Assembly (NCBI GenBank): GCA_040235565.1
Contig: JBECLA010000134.1
Coordinates: 17,285-81,284, forward strand
From: JAHEIJ01 sp040235565
GTDB lineage: Bacteria; Pseudomonadota; Gammaproteobacteria; UBA6429; Thiohalophilaceae
Direction of reading: 5' to 3'
DNA: 64,000 nt
The stretch's first letter is position 1; each line of letters opens with the position of its first letter. Positions 27,596-35,925 of this stretch are shown here, in pieces. Under the pieces are notes generated by a model. It was not told the DNA's origin. It saw only the letters and a list, made by a program, of their open reading frames with translations, and made no database searches. The position numbers and the translations under genes are program-made.

Positions 27596-27683
27596 GAATA
27601 AGTCCCGGGAGGTGTTTACCTACCATCGATGCGATGGATAGAATGCCCTACACCCATTTTGGTCTCAAGACCCATTTACTACT

Positions 27684-28073
27684 ATGACGATTAAAGTTGA
27701 GGTTTCTTTCGGCGAGTTCCTGGACAAGATAAGCATCCTGGAGATCAAGAGTGAGCGTATTTCCGATGTCGCAAAGCTTGAGAACGTTAATCGGGAATTA
27801 AGTCTGTTACGAGAGAGCTGGGCAGCACATCCGGCCTCAAAGACGGACATCAGTAATGAAATGGCAAGGCTCAAGGCCATTAATGAAAAATTATGGGAGA
27901 TCGAGGACGACATCCGTGACAAGGAACGGAACAAGACCTTTGATCAGGGTTTTATAGAATTGGCCCGGGCAGTCTATTTCACTAATGATGAACGGGCTGC
28001 GGTGAAGCGCGAACTCAACCTGAAACTGGGTTCCGAGCTGGTCGAAGAAAAGTCCTACGCCGACTACCAATGA
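27684..28073 (+). CDS. DUF6165 family protein
   Basis: A 129-residue, highly charged helical protein. The N-terminal stretch KVEVSFGEFLDKISILEIKS matches what I recall of DUF6165, often found near polysaccharide or glycosyltransferase genes. Here none is adjacent. No signal peptide, membrane segment or catalytic motif is visible. The function is unknown. Confidence 0.65.
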   Translation: MTIKVEVSFGEFLDKISILEIKSERISDVAKLENVNRELSLLRESWAAHPASKTDISNEMARLKAINEKLWEIEDDIRDKERNKTFDQGFIELARAVYFTNDERAAVKRELNLKLGSELVEEKSYADYQ

Positions 28074-28092
28074 GTCCGCTTCGTTTTCCGGA

Positions 28093-28824
28093 CTACATGC
28101 GTTCATAAATGCGTTCGGCACGCTCCTGAAATCGGGCGGTCCGTGTTTGCGGATTATGTTTGATGGGGCTCGGTAAGGTCGCCGCCAGCTGCGCTGCCTG
28201 CCAGTAGCTGACCTCGGCAATACTGCGTCCCCAGTAGTGCCGGGCGGCGGCCTCTACCCCATAGATACCCTTGCCAAATTCCGCGATGTTCAGGTAAGTC
28301 AGCAAAATCCGTTTTTTACTGACCTTGAATTCCATACCCAGGGTCAGGATCAACTCATGCCATTTCCGCAAAGGATTACGAGAGGCAGTGAAAAACATGT
28401 TTTTCACGGTTTGTTGCGACAGGGTACTGGCGCCGTATTTCAGTTGCCCGGTTTGCAGGTTGTAACTCATTGCCTCGCGAAACGCGATCAGATCGAAGCC
28501 GGGGTGGCGGTAAAAGCGGGCATCTTCTGCCACGATTACCGCGCGCCTGACCTGGGATGGAATCCGGCTCAATGGTACAGGTTGCCATTGTAGTGGCGGC
28601 AGTGATTTGTCCGTTTGCCGTCGCGCCTCGTAGGTCTGGATAAAACGTGATTTACTCACCGGCCCCTGGCCAAACTGTGTCCAGTCCGGCCAGATATGGA
28701 CCAGATACAACACATCAATCGCCAGTAGTATCAGGCCAATCTGGAGCGACCCGCGCAGATAACGCCACGTCTTTTTTAAACGAGAGCGCCGGTGGCGGCG
28801 TGACTTAACAAAGGGCAACCTCAT
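28093..28824 (-). CDS. mtgA: Monofunctional peptidoglycan glycosyltransferase
   Basis: MtgA polymerises lipid II without a transpeptidase domain. A basic N-terminus precedes a membrane helix (SLQIGLILLAIDVLYLVHIW), then a single GT51 domain with catalytic EDARFYRHPGFD and the segment GASTLSQQTVKN. The C-terminal GVEAAARHYWGRS is also conserved. ATG 28824 gives 243 residues, the family's usual size; the frame extends to a TTG at 28890 without support. It converges with the DUF6165 gene, about 19 bases away. Confidence 0.94.
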   Translation of the reverse strand: MRLPFVKSRRHRRSRLKKTWRYLRGSLQIGLILLAIDVLYLVHIWPDWTQFGQGPVSKSRFIQTYEARRQTDKSLPPLQWQPVPLSRIPSQVRRAVIVAEDARFYRHPGFDLIAFREAMSYNLQTGQLKYGASTLSQQTVKNMFFTASRNPLRKWHELILTLGMEFKVSKKRILLTYLNIAEFGKGIYGVEAAARHYWGRSIAEVSYWQAAQLAATLPSPIKHNPQTRTARFQERAERIYERM

Positions 28825-28936
28825 GAGGCATGATCCTGCTGTTCGGCTAAGACTTTGTCGAGCCAATATCCATACAGGTGACGACAGCAATGGTCAAACT
28901 GTGAAGTGCGGCCTGGTTATCCGTTGCTGCGGGATT

Positions 28937-29191
28937 TCAGGAGTTTTGACAGGGCCGCTGGAAGTAGCACGTCAGGGCGCAGGTGATCGAAGTCAGTAGC
29001 CAGAACAGAAAAAAACCGATGCTGTAACCGCCCAGGCGGCTGATTTGCGGATAACCGCCACTCAGACTGAGGATCTCGGGATCGAACGCAGTAAAAAACA
29101 GAATCGTGGCCAGACCCGAAGTTAAAAATGACGGCCAGAGAACGGCGACGATTTTTTGTATGGTTGGAATATCCTGCCGACTTTCGGTCAT
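28937..29191 (-). CDS. Small two-helix membrane protein of the cbb3 cluster
   Basis: This 84-residue protein has two hydrophobic helices (about 15-36 and 57-77) and ends in a Cys-containing tail (CYFQRPCQNS). Its ATG has a good GGAG upstream. It follows fixH by about 70 bases on the same strand, so it probably belongs to the cbb3 assembly cluster. I recall similar small proteins beside fixH in other sulfur-oxidising gammaproteobacteria but cannot assign a function. Confidence 0.6.
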   Translation of the reverse strand: MTESRQDIPTIQKIVAVLWPSFLTSGLATILFFTAFDPEILSLSGGYPQISRLGGYSIGFFLFWLLTSITCALTCYFQRPCQNS

Positions 29192-29261
29192 ACCTGCTCC
29201 TCCGCTGGTGGTGTTGTCCGGCTCTTGCGGCCGGTTATTTATTCTTTATACCAGTTCATCC

Positions 29262-29768
29262 TCAGGGTGTCAGCGTCCACGCCGTTTGGTCTGGCAGGCG
29301 GGCGCGGCCGTTAAGGCGCCAGGACTCATCTTCGGGGGTGATAAACAGATACCAGTTTCCCGCCGCCGGTGGTGCTGCCAATAAGCCGGTATAGTGTCCG
29401 CCTTGCTGGAGCAACAAGGGGACAAGAATATCCTGTCCGCTGCGTGTCGGGTGAATCAGTTGCAACATCAGGCGTTCACTGCTGACCGGTTGGTTTGCCT
29501 CGATCTGCACGGATAACTGCTGTTGCGCCGGCTGCCAGGCAATGCGGGCACTCAGGCCCAGGCGGATGGCCGCTTGTTCCCGCTCCAGGGTGCGATTGAT
29601 ACCCAGCCCGGCCTTGTAGTAATCATCTTTTACCAGGCCATCGGGATTCGTCATGGCGATCACGATCGTGATAATCCCGCCGATCACGGCCGTGGCGGGC
29701 AATGCCATCAGAAACCATGGCCAGAATTGTTTATACCAGGGTGTTACTTCATTCATGGTTAGCGACAT
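29262..29768 (-). CDS. fixH: FixH family protein
   Basis: FixH-type proteins take part in assembling cbb3 oxidase, probably in copper or cation delivery with CcoI. The 168-residue product has an N-terminal membrane helix (WPWFLMALPATAVIGGIITI) followed by the family signature NPDGLVKDDYYKAGLGINR and a periplasmic beta-domain. It lies downstream of ccoG. The copper ATPase gene ccoI and ccoS are not in the window, so the rest of the assembly machinery must be elsewhere. Confidence 0.88.
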   Translation of the reverse strand: MSLTMNEVTPWYKQFWPWFLMALPATAVIGGIITIVIAMTNPDGLVKDDYYKAGLGINRTLEREQAAIRLGLSARIAWQPAQQQLSVQIEANQPVSSERLMLQLIHPTRSGQDILVPLLLQQGGHYTGLLAAPPAAGNWYLFITPEDESWRLNGRARLPDQTAWTLTP

Positions 29769-29870
29769 TTTTACCTCGGTTAATGATACTTCAGGCTGCC
29801 GGTTTTAATGTGAGAGTTTATCGCGGCAGTGAATACAGATTGCATGACGGGTGGCAACCTCATCCTGACG

Positions 29871-31277
29871 TTATCTCGTTACCGGCCCGATGAATCGACC
29901 GGTTTCCGTGACTTGCAATTCCGGGTCATCAATGGCTTCGAGGTGAAACTCGATATCATTCCCGGTTCGTTCCAGTTTCACCGGATCGATCTGCACCTGT
30001 ACCGGTAATTCAATGACCTCGCCACTGTTGATACTGAATTCCCCTTTACGGTTCAGCAAGGTCAGGCCTTCAAGACCGGAGACACCCAGGCGGTAGGTAT
30101 GGGTCTTGTTGTCCATGTTAATGATTTTCAGGGTGTAAATGTTTTCCACCATGCCTTCCGTGGTTTCTCGATACAGGGCATTGCGGTCACGAATGATATC
30201 GAGTTCCAGTGGCGTGCGGGTAAACATGCTGTAGAGCAGGGCGACAGTAATGAGGGTGATCAGTGCCCCATAGACCATCATGCGTGGTCGTACAATATGG
30301 GTTTGTTTGCCATCGATGGCATTTTGCGTGGTATAGCGAACCAGCCCCTTGGGGTAACCCATTTTTTCCATTACGTCATCACACACGTCGACACAGGCGG
30401 CACAGCCAATACACTGGTACTGCAGACCATTCCGGATATCGATCCCGGTGGGACAGACCTGGACACACAAGGTGCAGTCGATACAGTCGCCCAGGCCCAA
30501 TGCTTTCGGATCGGCATTGCGTTTGCGGGAACCGCGCGGTTCCCCCCGGTTCTCATCATAGGAAATGATCAGCGTATCATTGTCGAACATGGCGCTTTGA
30601 AAGCGCGCATAGGGGCACATGTAAATACAAACCTGTTCGCGCAAGAATCCCGCATTGCCATACGTCGCGAAGCTGTAAAAAATGATCCAGAACGTCTCCC
30701 ACGGTCCCAGGCTCAGGGTCAGCAGTGACTGGCCCAGCTCCAGAATGGGCGTGAAATAGCCGACGAAGGTAAAACCGGTCCAGGCCGAGAAAGTGATCCA
30801 GAGAAACTGTTTGCTACCGCGGAGCATGAATTTGCGGGCGGTCCACGGCGCGTTAGCCAGTTTCATCTGTTTGTTGCGATCTCCTTCTATCCACCGTTCC
30901 ATGCGCAGGAAGACTTCAGTCCAGACGGTTTGCGGGCAGGCATAACCACACCACAGACGGCCCGCCAGGGCGGTAAAGAAAAATAACGCCAGTGCGGCGA
31001 TGATCAGCAACGAAGCCAGATAAAAGAAATCCTGGGGCCAGAAGGTCAGCCCGAGAATGTAGAATTTGCGTGCCGGTAAATCGAACAATACCGCCTGGTG
31101 CCCCTCCCAGCGTAACCAGGGCGCGATGTAATAAAGTCCCAGCAAGGTCAACACACCGAGTGTTCGTAGCATGGCAAAAATGCCGCTGACCTTACGCGGA
31201 TAGACTTTCTGATGTTTGGCGTAAAACTCTTCCGGTTCCTGGCCGGGTTGAATCTCGGTTGTGGGCTGGTCGTTCAT
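29871..31277 (-). CDS. ccoG: Cytochrome c oxidase accessory protein CcoG
   Basis: CcoG is a membrane iron-sulfur protein needed for cbb3 oxidase copper-centre assembly. The 468-residue protein has several membrane helices in its first half (NapH-like, with RLWCGYACPQTVW), then a double [4Fe-4S] ferredoxin domain (CIDCTLCVQVCPTGIDI and CIGCAACVDVCDDVM) and a C-terminal immunoglobulin-like periplasmic domain. It sits between ccoNOQP and fixH on the same strand. Confidence 0.95.
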   Translation of the reverse strand: MNDQPTTEIQPGQEPEEFYAKHQKVYPRKVSGIFAMLRTLGVLTLLGLYYIAPWLRWEGHQAVLFDLPARKFYILGLTFWPQDFFYLASLLIIAALALFFFTALAGRLWCGYACPQTVWTEVFLRMERWIEGDRNKQMKLANAPWTARKFMLRGSKQFLWITFSAWTGFTFVGYFTPILELGQSLLTLSLGPWETFWIIFYSFATYGNAGFLREQVCIYMCPYARFQSAMFDNDTLIISYDENRGEPRGSRKRNADPKALGLGDCIDCTLCVQVCPTGIDIRNGLQYQCIGCAACVDVCDDVMEKMGYPKGLVRYTTQNAIDGKQTHIVRPRMMVYGALITLITVALLYSMFTRTPLELDIIRDRNALYRETTEGMVENIYTLKIINMDNKTHTYRLGVSGLEGLTLLNRKGEFSINSGEVIELPVQVQIDPVKLERTGNDIEFHLEAIDDPELQVTETGRFIGPVTR

Positions 31278-31374
31278 ATCACTTGTAAATACCAGGGGTT
31301 AGTCAGGTGTGAAAATCAAAACCGCCACCCCGACCTGACGAGGCGGCATCAAAATTCTAGCGCAAAAGGTAACG

Positions 31375-31485
31375 TTACTCTTGTCTGGATTTTGTCAGAA
31401 AATACGTGTAGAGGAAGGCCAGCATTCAGACCATAAACAAACCGATGAAAAGTGTCAGAATTCCGGTCCAACTGTCCAGCAGCAT
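31375..31485 (-). pseudogene. Small membrane-protein ORF interrupted by an in-frame TGA
   Basis: From ATG 31485 the frame reads a short hydrophobic peptide ending FIGLFMV, then TGA (31426-31428), then continues in the same frame as MLAFLYTYFLTKSRQE to a TAA. Read through, it would be a 36-residue one-helix protein resembling the DUF3149 type of tiny membrane protein (pattern GILTL, then a long hydrophobic run, then a basic tail). A Gly GGA to TGA change could explain the stop. It lies between ccoP and ccoG. It may be a recent nonsense mutation, a sequencing error, or a coincidence. Confidence 0.45.
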
Positions 31486-31521
31486 ATCTAGCAACCTGTA
31501 TTTGCCTCAGTGTGGTTTGAG

Positions 31522-31550
31522 CGGCAGCAGGCAAGGGTTGCCTGCTGCCG
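31522..31550 (-). terminator. Strong stem-loop after ccoP
   Basis: CGGCAGCAGGCAA and TTGCCTGCTGCCG form a perfect 13-bp stem with a GGG loop (minus strand CCC), 17 bases past the ccoP stop. There is no T-run, so it may protect the 3' end of ccoNOQP mRNA or cause partial termination before ccoG. Confidence 0.55.
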
Positions 31551-31566
31551 TGGTTGATACGGCTAT

Positions 31567-32457
31567 CTACTTGGCCGACAGGCTGTAGATGTAGGCGGCC
31601 AGGACATGCACCTTGTCTTCGCCCAGGAAGTCGCGGTGCGGCGGCATGACTCCATTGCGGCCCTTGGCAATGGTTTGTCGAATTACGCCAGGCGATCCCC
31701 CATACAACCAGTTGTCATCGGTCAGGTTGGGGGCGCCCAGTGCCTGATTACCGGTTCCGTCCATGCCATGACAGGCAACGCACATGGTGTCGAACTTGGT
31801 CTTGCCGGCGGCAGCCAGTTCAGCATCATGCTTGCGGCCACCCAGGCTCAGCACATACTGGGTCATTTCATCCAGACCTTTCTCACCCAGTGCGGCTTCC
31901 CACGGAGGCATTGCGCCCATGCGTCCATCCAGGATGGTGGTTTTGATCGCTTCCGGCGAACCTCCATAGAGCCAGTCATCGTCGGTGAGGTCGGGGAAAC
32001 CCACGGCTCCGGTCGCAGTGGAACCGTGACAGGTGGCGCAATAGTTCAGGAACAATCGCTGGCCAACCTTGACGGCGTCGGCATTCTGGGCCAGATCGTC
32101 GACGCTTTGCTGGGCAAACGCGGAAAAGATCGGTTGATATTTGGCCTCGGCCTTTGCCATTTCATTGTCATACTGACCGTGGGAGGTCCAGCCCAGGGTG
32201 CCGGCAAAGTTACCCGCCCCGGGATACAGGACGATATAGACAAGGCCAAACACGATGGTGATGTAAAACAACCATAACCACCAGCGGGGCAAGGGGTTGT
32301 TGTACTCTTCCAGGTTTTCATCCCATTTATGGCCGGTGACATCGCCAGAGGCGGCTTCGCCAACCCGGGGTTTGCTGGCCCATTTAATCAGCCAGTAGCA
32401 GGCGAGAATGTTGCCTACCGTGATAATGATTACCCACCAGCTCCAGAAACTACTCAT
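31567..32457 (-). CDS. ccoP: cbb3-type cytochrome c oxidase subunit III (dihaem)
   Basis: CcoP feeds electrons to CcoO and CcoN. The 296-residue protein has an N-terminal membrane helix (WSWWVIIITVGNILACYWLI), a second helix (WWLWLFYITIVFGLVYIVLY), then two c-type haem domains with CATCH and CVACH. ATG 32457 has a strong AAAGGAG and overlaps the ccoQ stop; an upstream in-frame start at 32550 lies in ccoQ and is not used. It is the last structural subunit of ccoNOQP. Confidence 0.96.
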   Translation of the reverse strand: MSSFWSWWVIIITVGNILACYWLIKWASKPRVGEAASGDVTGHKWDENLEEYNNPLPRWWLWLFYITIVFGLVYIVLYPGAGNFAGTLGWTSHGQYDNEMAKAEAKYQPIFSAFAQQSVDDLAQNADAVKVGQRLFLNYCATCHGSTATGAVGFPDLTDDDWLYGGSPEAIKTTILDGRMGAMPPWEAALGEKGLDEMTQYVLSLGGRKHDAELAAAGKTKFDTMCVACHGMDGTGNQALGAPNLTDDNWLYGGSPGVIRQTIAKGRNGVMPPHRDFLGEDKVHVLAAYIYSLSAK

Positions 32458-32629
32458 GATGGTCTCCTTTATTCTTATCGTCGAGCGGATACTCGGACTC
32501 ATTGAAGGGCAGTTGCGCCGCTTCGTTGAAACGACGTTTGGTCTTGCCACTCCAGGCCCACAATACGATGCCGATGAACACCACGAACATCACCACGGTA
32601 TACCAGCCGCGAATATCATTGATATCCAT
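32450..32629 (-). CDS. ccoQ: cbb3-type cytochrome c oxidase subunit IV
   Basis: A 59-residue protein found by direct translation, beginning MDINDIRGWYTVVMF and containing one membrane helix (about 10-27) followed by GKTKRRFNEAAQLPF, the classical CcoQ/FixQ pattern. It stabilises the core complex. It begins five bases after ccoO, and its stop overlaps the ccoP start by eight bases. Confidence 0.93.
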   Translation of the reverse strand: MDINDIRGWYTVVMFVVFIGIVLWAWSGKTKRRFNEAAQLPFNESEYPLDDKNKGDHHE

Positions 32630-32634
32630 GTTAT

Positions 32635-33264
32635 TTACCTCCGCGTCTTGATCGCTGTGCCCAGACCCTGCAGGTAGGCAACCAGGGCATCCATTTCGGT
32701 CTTGCCCCGCACTTCGTCACCTGCCTTGGCGATTTCCGCCTCGCTGTAGGTTTCACAGCCGTTGCAGGTGGCTGTGATGAGCGTATTCATCCGGCGCATC
32801 TTGGTGGCGGTGTTTTTACCGTCCAGCTTGTTTTCCGCCAACCAGGGGAAGCCCGGCATGTTGGATTCCGGCACCACATCGCGGGGATTGATCAGGTGCA
32901 CGCGATGCCAGTCGTCACTGTAACGACCGCCAACGCGCGCCAGATCCGGCCCGGTGCGCTTGGAGCCCCACTGGAAGGGGTGGTCGTAAACAAATTCACC
33001 CGCGACCGAGTAATGACCATAACGTTCTGTTTCCGCACGGAAGGGACGAATCATCTGGGAGTGGCACACATAACAGCCTTCCCGAACGTAGATATCCCGG
33101 CCTTCCAGCCGTAGCGCGGAATACGGTTTAACACCCGCAGTCGGTTCAGTGGTGTCCTTGATGAAGAACAGTGGCACGATTTCCACCAGGCCACCAAAGC
33201 TGATGACGATCAGAATAAAGATGATCATCAAACCGATATTTTTTTCGACGACTTCATGACTCAT
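32635..33264 (-). CDS. ccoO: cbb3-type cytochrome c oxidase subunit II (monohaem)
   Basis: CcoO carries one c-type haem between CcoP and CcoN. The 209-residue protein has an N-terminal membrane anchor (IFILIVISFGGLVEIVPLFF) and a CYVCH haem site at 64-68. The RTGPDLARVGGRYSDDWH and NMPGFPWL blocks provide the rest of the haem domain. An unusual Cys167-x-x-Cys170 (TATCNGCETYSE) lies where most relatives have a short VPYT-type turn; it lacks the following His and is not a haem site. A strong AAAGGAGG precedes the start. Confidence 0.96.
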   Translation of the reverse strand: MSHEVVEKNIGLMIIFILIVISFGGLVEIVPLFFIKDTTEPTAGVKPYSALRLEGRDIYVREGCYVCHSQMIRPFRAETERYGHYSVAGEFVYDHPFQWGSKRTGPDLARVGGRYSDDWHRVHLINPRDVVPESNMPGFPWLAENKLDGKNTATKMRRMNTLITATCNGCETYSEAEIAKAGDEVRGKTEMDALVAYLQGLGTAIKTRR

Positions 33265-33278
33265 GTTCGTATCCTCCT

Positions 33279-34694
33279 TTAGGCCGTCTGGCTTGCGGTG
33301 GTGGTGGCTGGTTTGGCGCCGGCAATCGTCTTGAAGACGTTGTACGCCATGATCAGCATGCCCACGAGGAACAGCAGACCGCCAAGGAAACGTACCGTGT
33401 AGTACGGATACATGCGCTCCAGACTTTCCACGAAGCTGTAAGTCAGGGTGCCGTCTTCATTTACGGCGCGCCACATCAGGCCCTGCATCACACCGGCTAT
33501 CCACATCGAGGCGATATACAGCACGATACCGATGGTGGCGACCCAGAAATGGGTATCCATCAGTTTGATCGAAAACATCTGTTCCCGATTAAACAGCTTG
33601 GGTATCAGGAAGTAGACCGAGCCGATGGACACCAGACCGACCCAGCCCAGCGCGCCCGAGTGGACATGGCCGATGGTCCAGTCGGTGTAGTGCGACAGCG
33701 AGTTGACGGTCTTGATGGACATCATCGGCCCTTCGAAGGTGGACATGCCATAGAAGGACAGGGAGACGATGAGGAATTTCAGAATCGGATCCGTGCGCAG
33801 TTTATGCCAGGCCCCGGACAGGGTCATGATTCCGTTGATCATACCCCCCCAGGAGGGTGCCAGCAGGATCAGCGAGAAGATCATCCCCAGTGACTGGGCC
33901 CAGTCCGGCAAGGCGGTGTAGTGCAGATGGTGCGGACCGGCCCACATGTAAGTGGAAATCAGCGCCCAGAAGTGCACCACTGACAGGCGATAGGAATACA
34001 CCGGCCGACCGGCCTGCTTGGGTATGAAGTAGTACATCATGCCGAGGAAGCCGGCGGTGAGGAAGAAGCCCACTGCATTATGACCGTACCACCATTGCAC
34101 CATGGCATCGATGGCCCCCGGATACATGGAGTAAGACTTCGTCAGGGTCACCGGGAGGGCCATGCTGTTGACGATGTGCAATACGGCAATGGTCAAGATA
34201 AAGGCGCCGTAGAACCAGTTGGCCACGTAGATATGCTTGACCTTGCGGGTGGCAATGGTACCGAAGAAGACGATGGCGTAGGCGACCCAGACCACGGCAA
34301 TTAACAGGTCAATGGGCCATTCCAGTTCGGCGTATTCCTTCCCGGAGGTCCAGCCGAGCGGCAGGGAGATAGCCGCCAGCAGAATAATCAGGGTCCAGCC
34401 CCAGAAGGTAAAGGCTGCCAGACCGCCACCGAAGAGACGCGTTTGACAGGTCCGCTGAACCACGTAATACGAGGTAGCGAACAGGGCCGAACCCCCGAAG
34501 GCGAAGATCACGGCATTGGTATGCAGCGGACGCAATCGGCTGTAAGTCAGCCAGGGTATGTCAAAGTTCAGTGCGGGCCACACCAGTTGCGCGGCAATGA
34601 ACACACCGGCGGTGACGCCGACAATGCCCCAGATTACCGTCATAACAGCGAACTGGCGAACGACCTTGTAATTGTAGGTATTTGCGGTTTCCAT
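33279..34694 (-). CDS. ccoN: cbb3-type cytochrome c oxidase subunit I
   Basis: CcoN is the catalytic subunit, with a low-spin haem b and the high-spin haem b3-CuB centre that reduces oxygen and pumps protons. The 471-residue protein has about twelve membrane helices. Conserved histidines include RPLHTNAVIFAFGG (haem b ligand), WYGHNAVGFFLTAGFLG (CuB and the cross-linked Tyr region), GPHHLHYT, and IGHVHSGALGWVG (haem ligands). It is the first gene of ccoNOQP and is preceded by an FNR box. Confidence 0.97.
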   Translation of the reverse strand: METANTYNYKVVRQFAVMTVIWGIVGVTAGVFIAAQLVWPALNFDIPWLTYSRLRPLHTNAVIFAFGGSALFATSYYVVQRTCQTRLFGGGLAAFTFWGWTLIILLAAISLPLGWTSGKEYAELEWPIDLLIAVVWVAYAIVFFGTIATRKVKHIYVANWFYGAFILTIAVLHIVNSMALPVTLTKSYSMYPGAIDAMVQWWYGHNAVGFFLTAGFLGMMYYFIPKQAGRPVYSYRLSVVHFWALISTYMWAGPHHLHYTALPDWAQSLGMIFSLILLAPSWGGMINGIMTLSGAWHKLRTDPILKFLIVSLSFYGMSTFEGPMMSIKTVNSLSHYTDWTIGHVHSGALGWVGLVSIGSVYFLIPKLFNREQMFSIKLMDTHFWVATIGIVLYIASMWIAGVMQGLMWRAVNEDGTLTYSFVESLERMYPYYTVRFLGGLLFLVGMLIMAYNVFKTIAGAKPATTTASQTA

Positions 34695-34787
34695 AGGCCA
34701 TCCTTCTTATTGGTTTTGCATGTGTAACGGGACTGAATATCCCGGAGGGAAAACTACCGATGGTTTTAAACTGGTTCCAGATCAGGA

Positions 34788-34803
34788 TTTGATCTAGATC
34801 AAA
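34788..34803. promoter_or_regulatory. FNR/ANR box upstream of ccoN
   Basis: TTTGATCTAGATCAAA is a perfect palindrome with the full consensus TTGAT-N4-ATCAA, 94 bases before the ccoN start. It is most likely bound by the FNR-type regulator encoded just upstream, giving oxygen-controlled expression of the cbb3 oxidase. Confidence 0.85.
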
Positions 34804-34871
34804 TGATAGCTGTCTTTTTTGCGACAGGCAGGGAACTTTTGTGTCTGAACTGTGGCATCGCCGCAAGCGTG

Positions 34872-35648
34872 TCAGGAGGCGGAGTATGTTGAGCCTTCTT
34901 CGTCTTTCGATTCCGGTAGGCTGCAACGGTTGCTGATGGCCTGTAATTGGGCCAGATCCAGAATCCGGATATGTTTGCGCTCAACGATCAGGAGCCGCTG
35001 CTCCTGGAACTGGCTGAACAGGCGACTGATGGTTTCCACCGCCATCCCCAGCAGATTGGCGATATCGTTGCGGGACATGCTGAGATTGAATTCGGTGGCG
35101 GAATAGCCCCGATCCTTGAAGCGTTCCGAGAGCTGCACCAGGAAGCTGGCGAGGCGTGATTCGACCGGCGCCCGCGCCAGCAGGGCCATATGACAATGTT
35201 CATGCTGCAGCTCATCACTCATCAGACTGAGTAAATGATGGCTCAGACCGGGTATTTCACGACTCAGGGTTTCGAGCCGTTCATAGGGGATTTCGCAGAC
35301 ACTGACGGTTTCCAGAGCCTTGGCCGAGCAGGTGTGGACGCTACGACTGATGGCATCGAGACCCAGTAATTCCCCCGGAAGATGAAAACCGATAATCTGT
35401 TCCTGGCCTTCCTGATCGGTGGTGAAGGTCTTCAAAGAACCGGCGCGCACGGCGAACATAGATCGGAACGGATCGCCCATGCGATAGAGATACTCACCTT
35501 TTTCGACGGGCCGGCGCCGCTTGATGATTTTATCCAGCTTGTTGAGATCACCGTCGCCGAGGCCCATCGGCATACAGAGCTGAAACAGGCTGCATTTCTG
35601 GCAATGGGAGCGGATATCTTCCAGTTTTACAATGCGTTCTTGAGGCAT
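34872..35648 (-). CDS. fnr: FNR/ANR-type oxygen-sensing regulator
   Basis: A 258-residue CRP/FNR-family activator. The N-terminal cysteines Cys16, Cys19 and Cys25 (HCQKCSLFQLC) with Cys118 (SVCEIP) are placed as the four ligands of the oxygen-sensitive [4Fe-4S] cluster. A cyclic-nucleotide-like domain follows (about 40-150), then a helix-turn-helix with the recognition helix MSRNDIANLLGMAVETISRLF, whose E-x-x-S-R reads TTGAT half-sites. It is upstream of ccoN on the same strand. FNR-like boxes lie before both genes, implying self-regulation. Confidence 0.95.
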   Translation of the reverse strand: MPQERIVKLEDIRSHCQKCSLFQLCMPMGLGDGDLNKLDKIIKRRRPVEKGEYLYRMGDPFRSMFAVRAGSLKTFTTDQEGQEQIIGFHLPGELLGLDAISRSVHTCSAKALETVSVCEIPYERLETLSREIPGLSHHLLSLMSDELQHEHCHMALLARAPVESRLASFLVQLSERFKDRGYSATEFNLSMSRNDIANLLGMAVETISRLFSQFQEQRLLIVERKHIRILDLAQLQAISNRCSLPESKDEEGSTYSAS

Positions 35649-35753
35649 ATACTGTCTGCCGGTCTGGTTTCAGTCGAGGGGTGAAATCACTCGATTTCAC
35701 AGATCGCAAATATACTGTAAACCTTCCGGTATAAACAGCAGATTGTCAACAAA

Positions 35754-35767
35754 TTGACCCCAATCAA
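35754..35767. promoter_or_regulatory. FNR-like box between fnr and hisB
   Basis: TTGAC-CCCA-ATCAA matches the FNR consensus at nine of ten positions and lies 106 bases upstream of the fnr start. Autoregulation of fnr is the likely use; an effect on the divergent his genes is possible but has no precedent I know. Confidence 0.6.
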
Positions 35768-35925
35768 TATAGCTCTTCTCAAAATCAGCTAGGAATTTAC
35801 GGTTTTTCTATCGTTTATGTGTCGATCCAGTTCCCCCTGTCCTGAGATAACGGTATCCTTCCGGTTTGTCCTCAACCCCCGGATTCTTGTTTCCCGGCAG
35901 TTGCCGGTTTATTTAGGAGTGAGAG

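Noticed and set aside
31426..31428. TGA read as selenocysteine in the small ccoP-ccoG ORF
   Set aside because: No bacterial SECIS-type hairpin is apparent directly after the codon, and the position in a membrane helix makes no catalytic sense. A nonsense mutation is simpler.
32750..32770. CNGC in CcoO as a second haem site
   Set aside because: A c-type haem site needs CxxCH; the residue after the second Cys is Glu.
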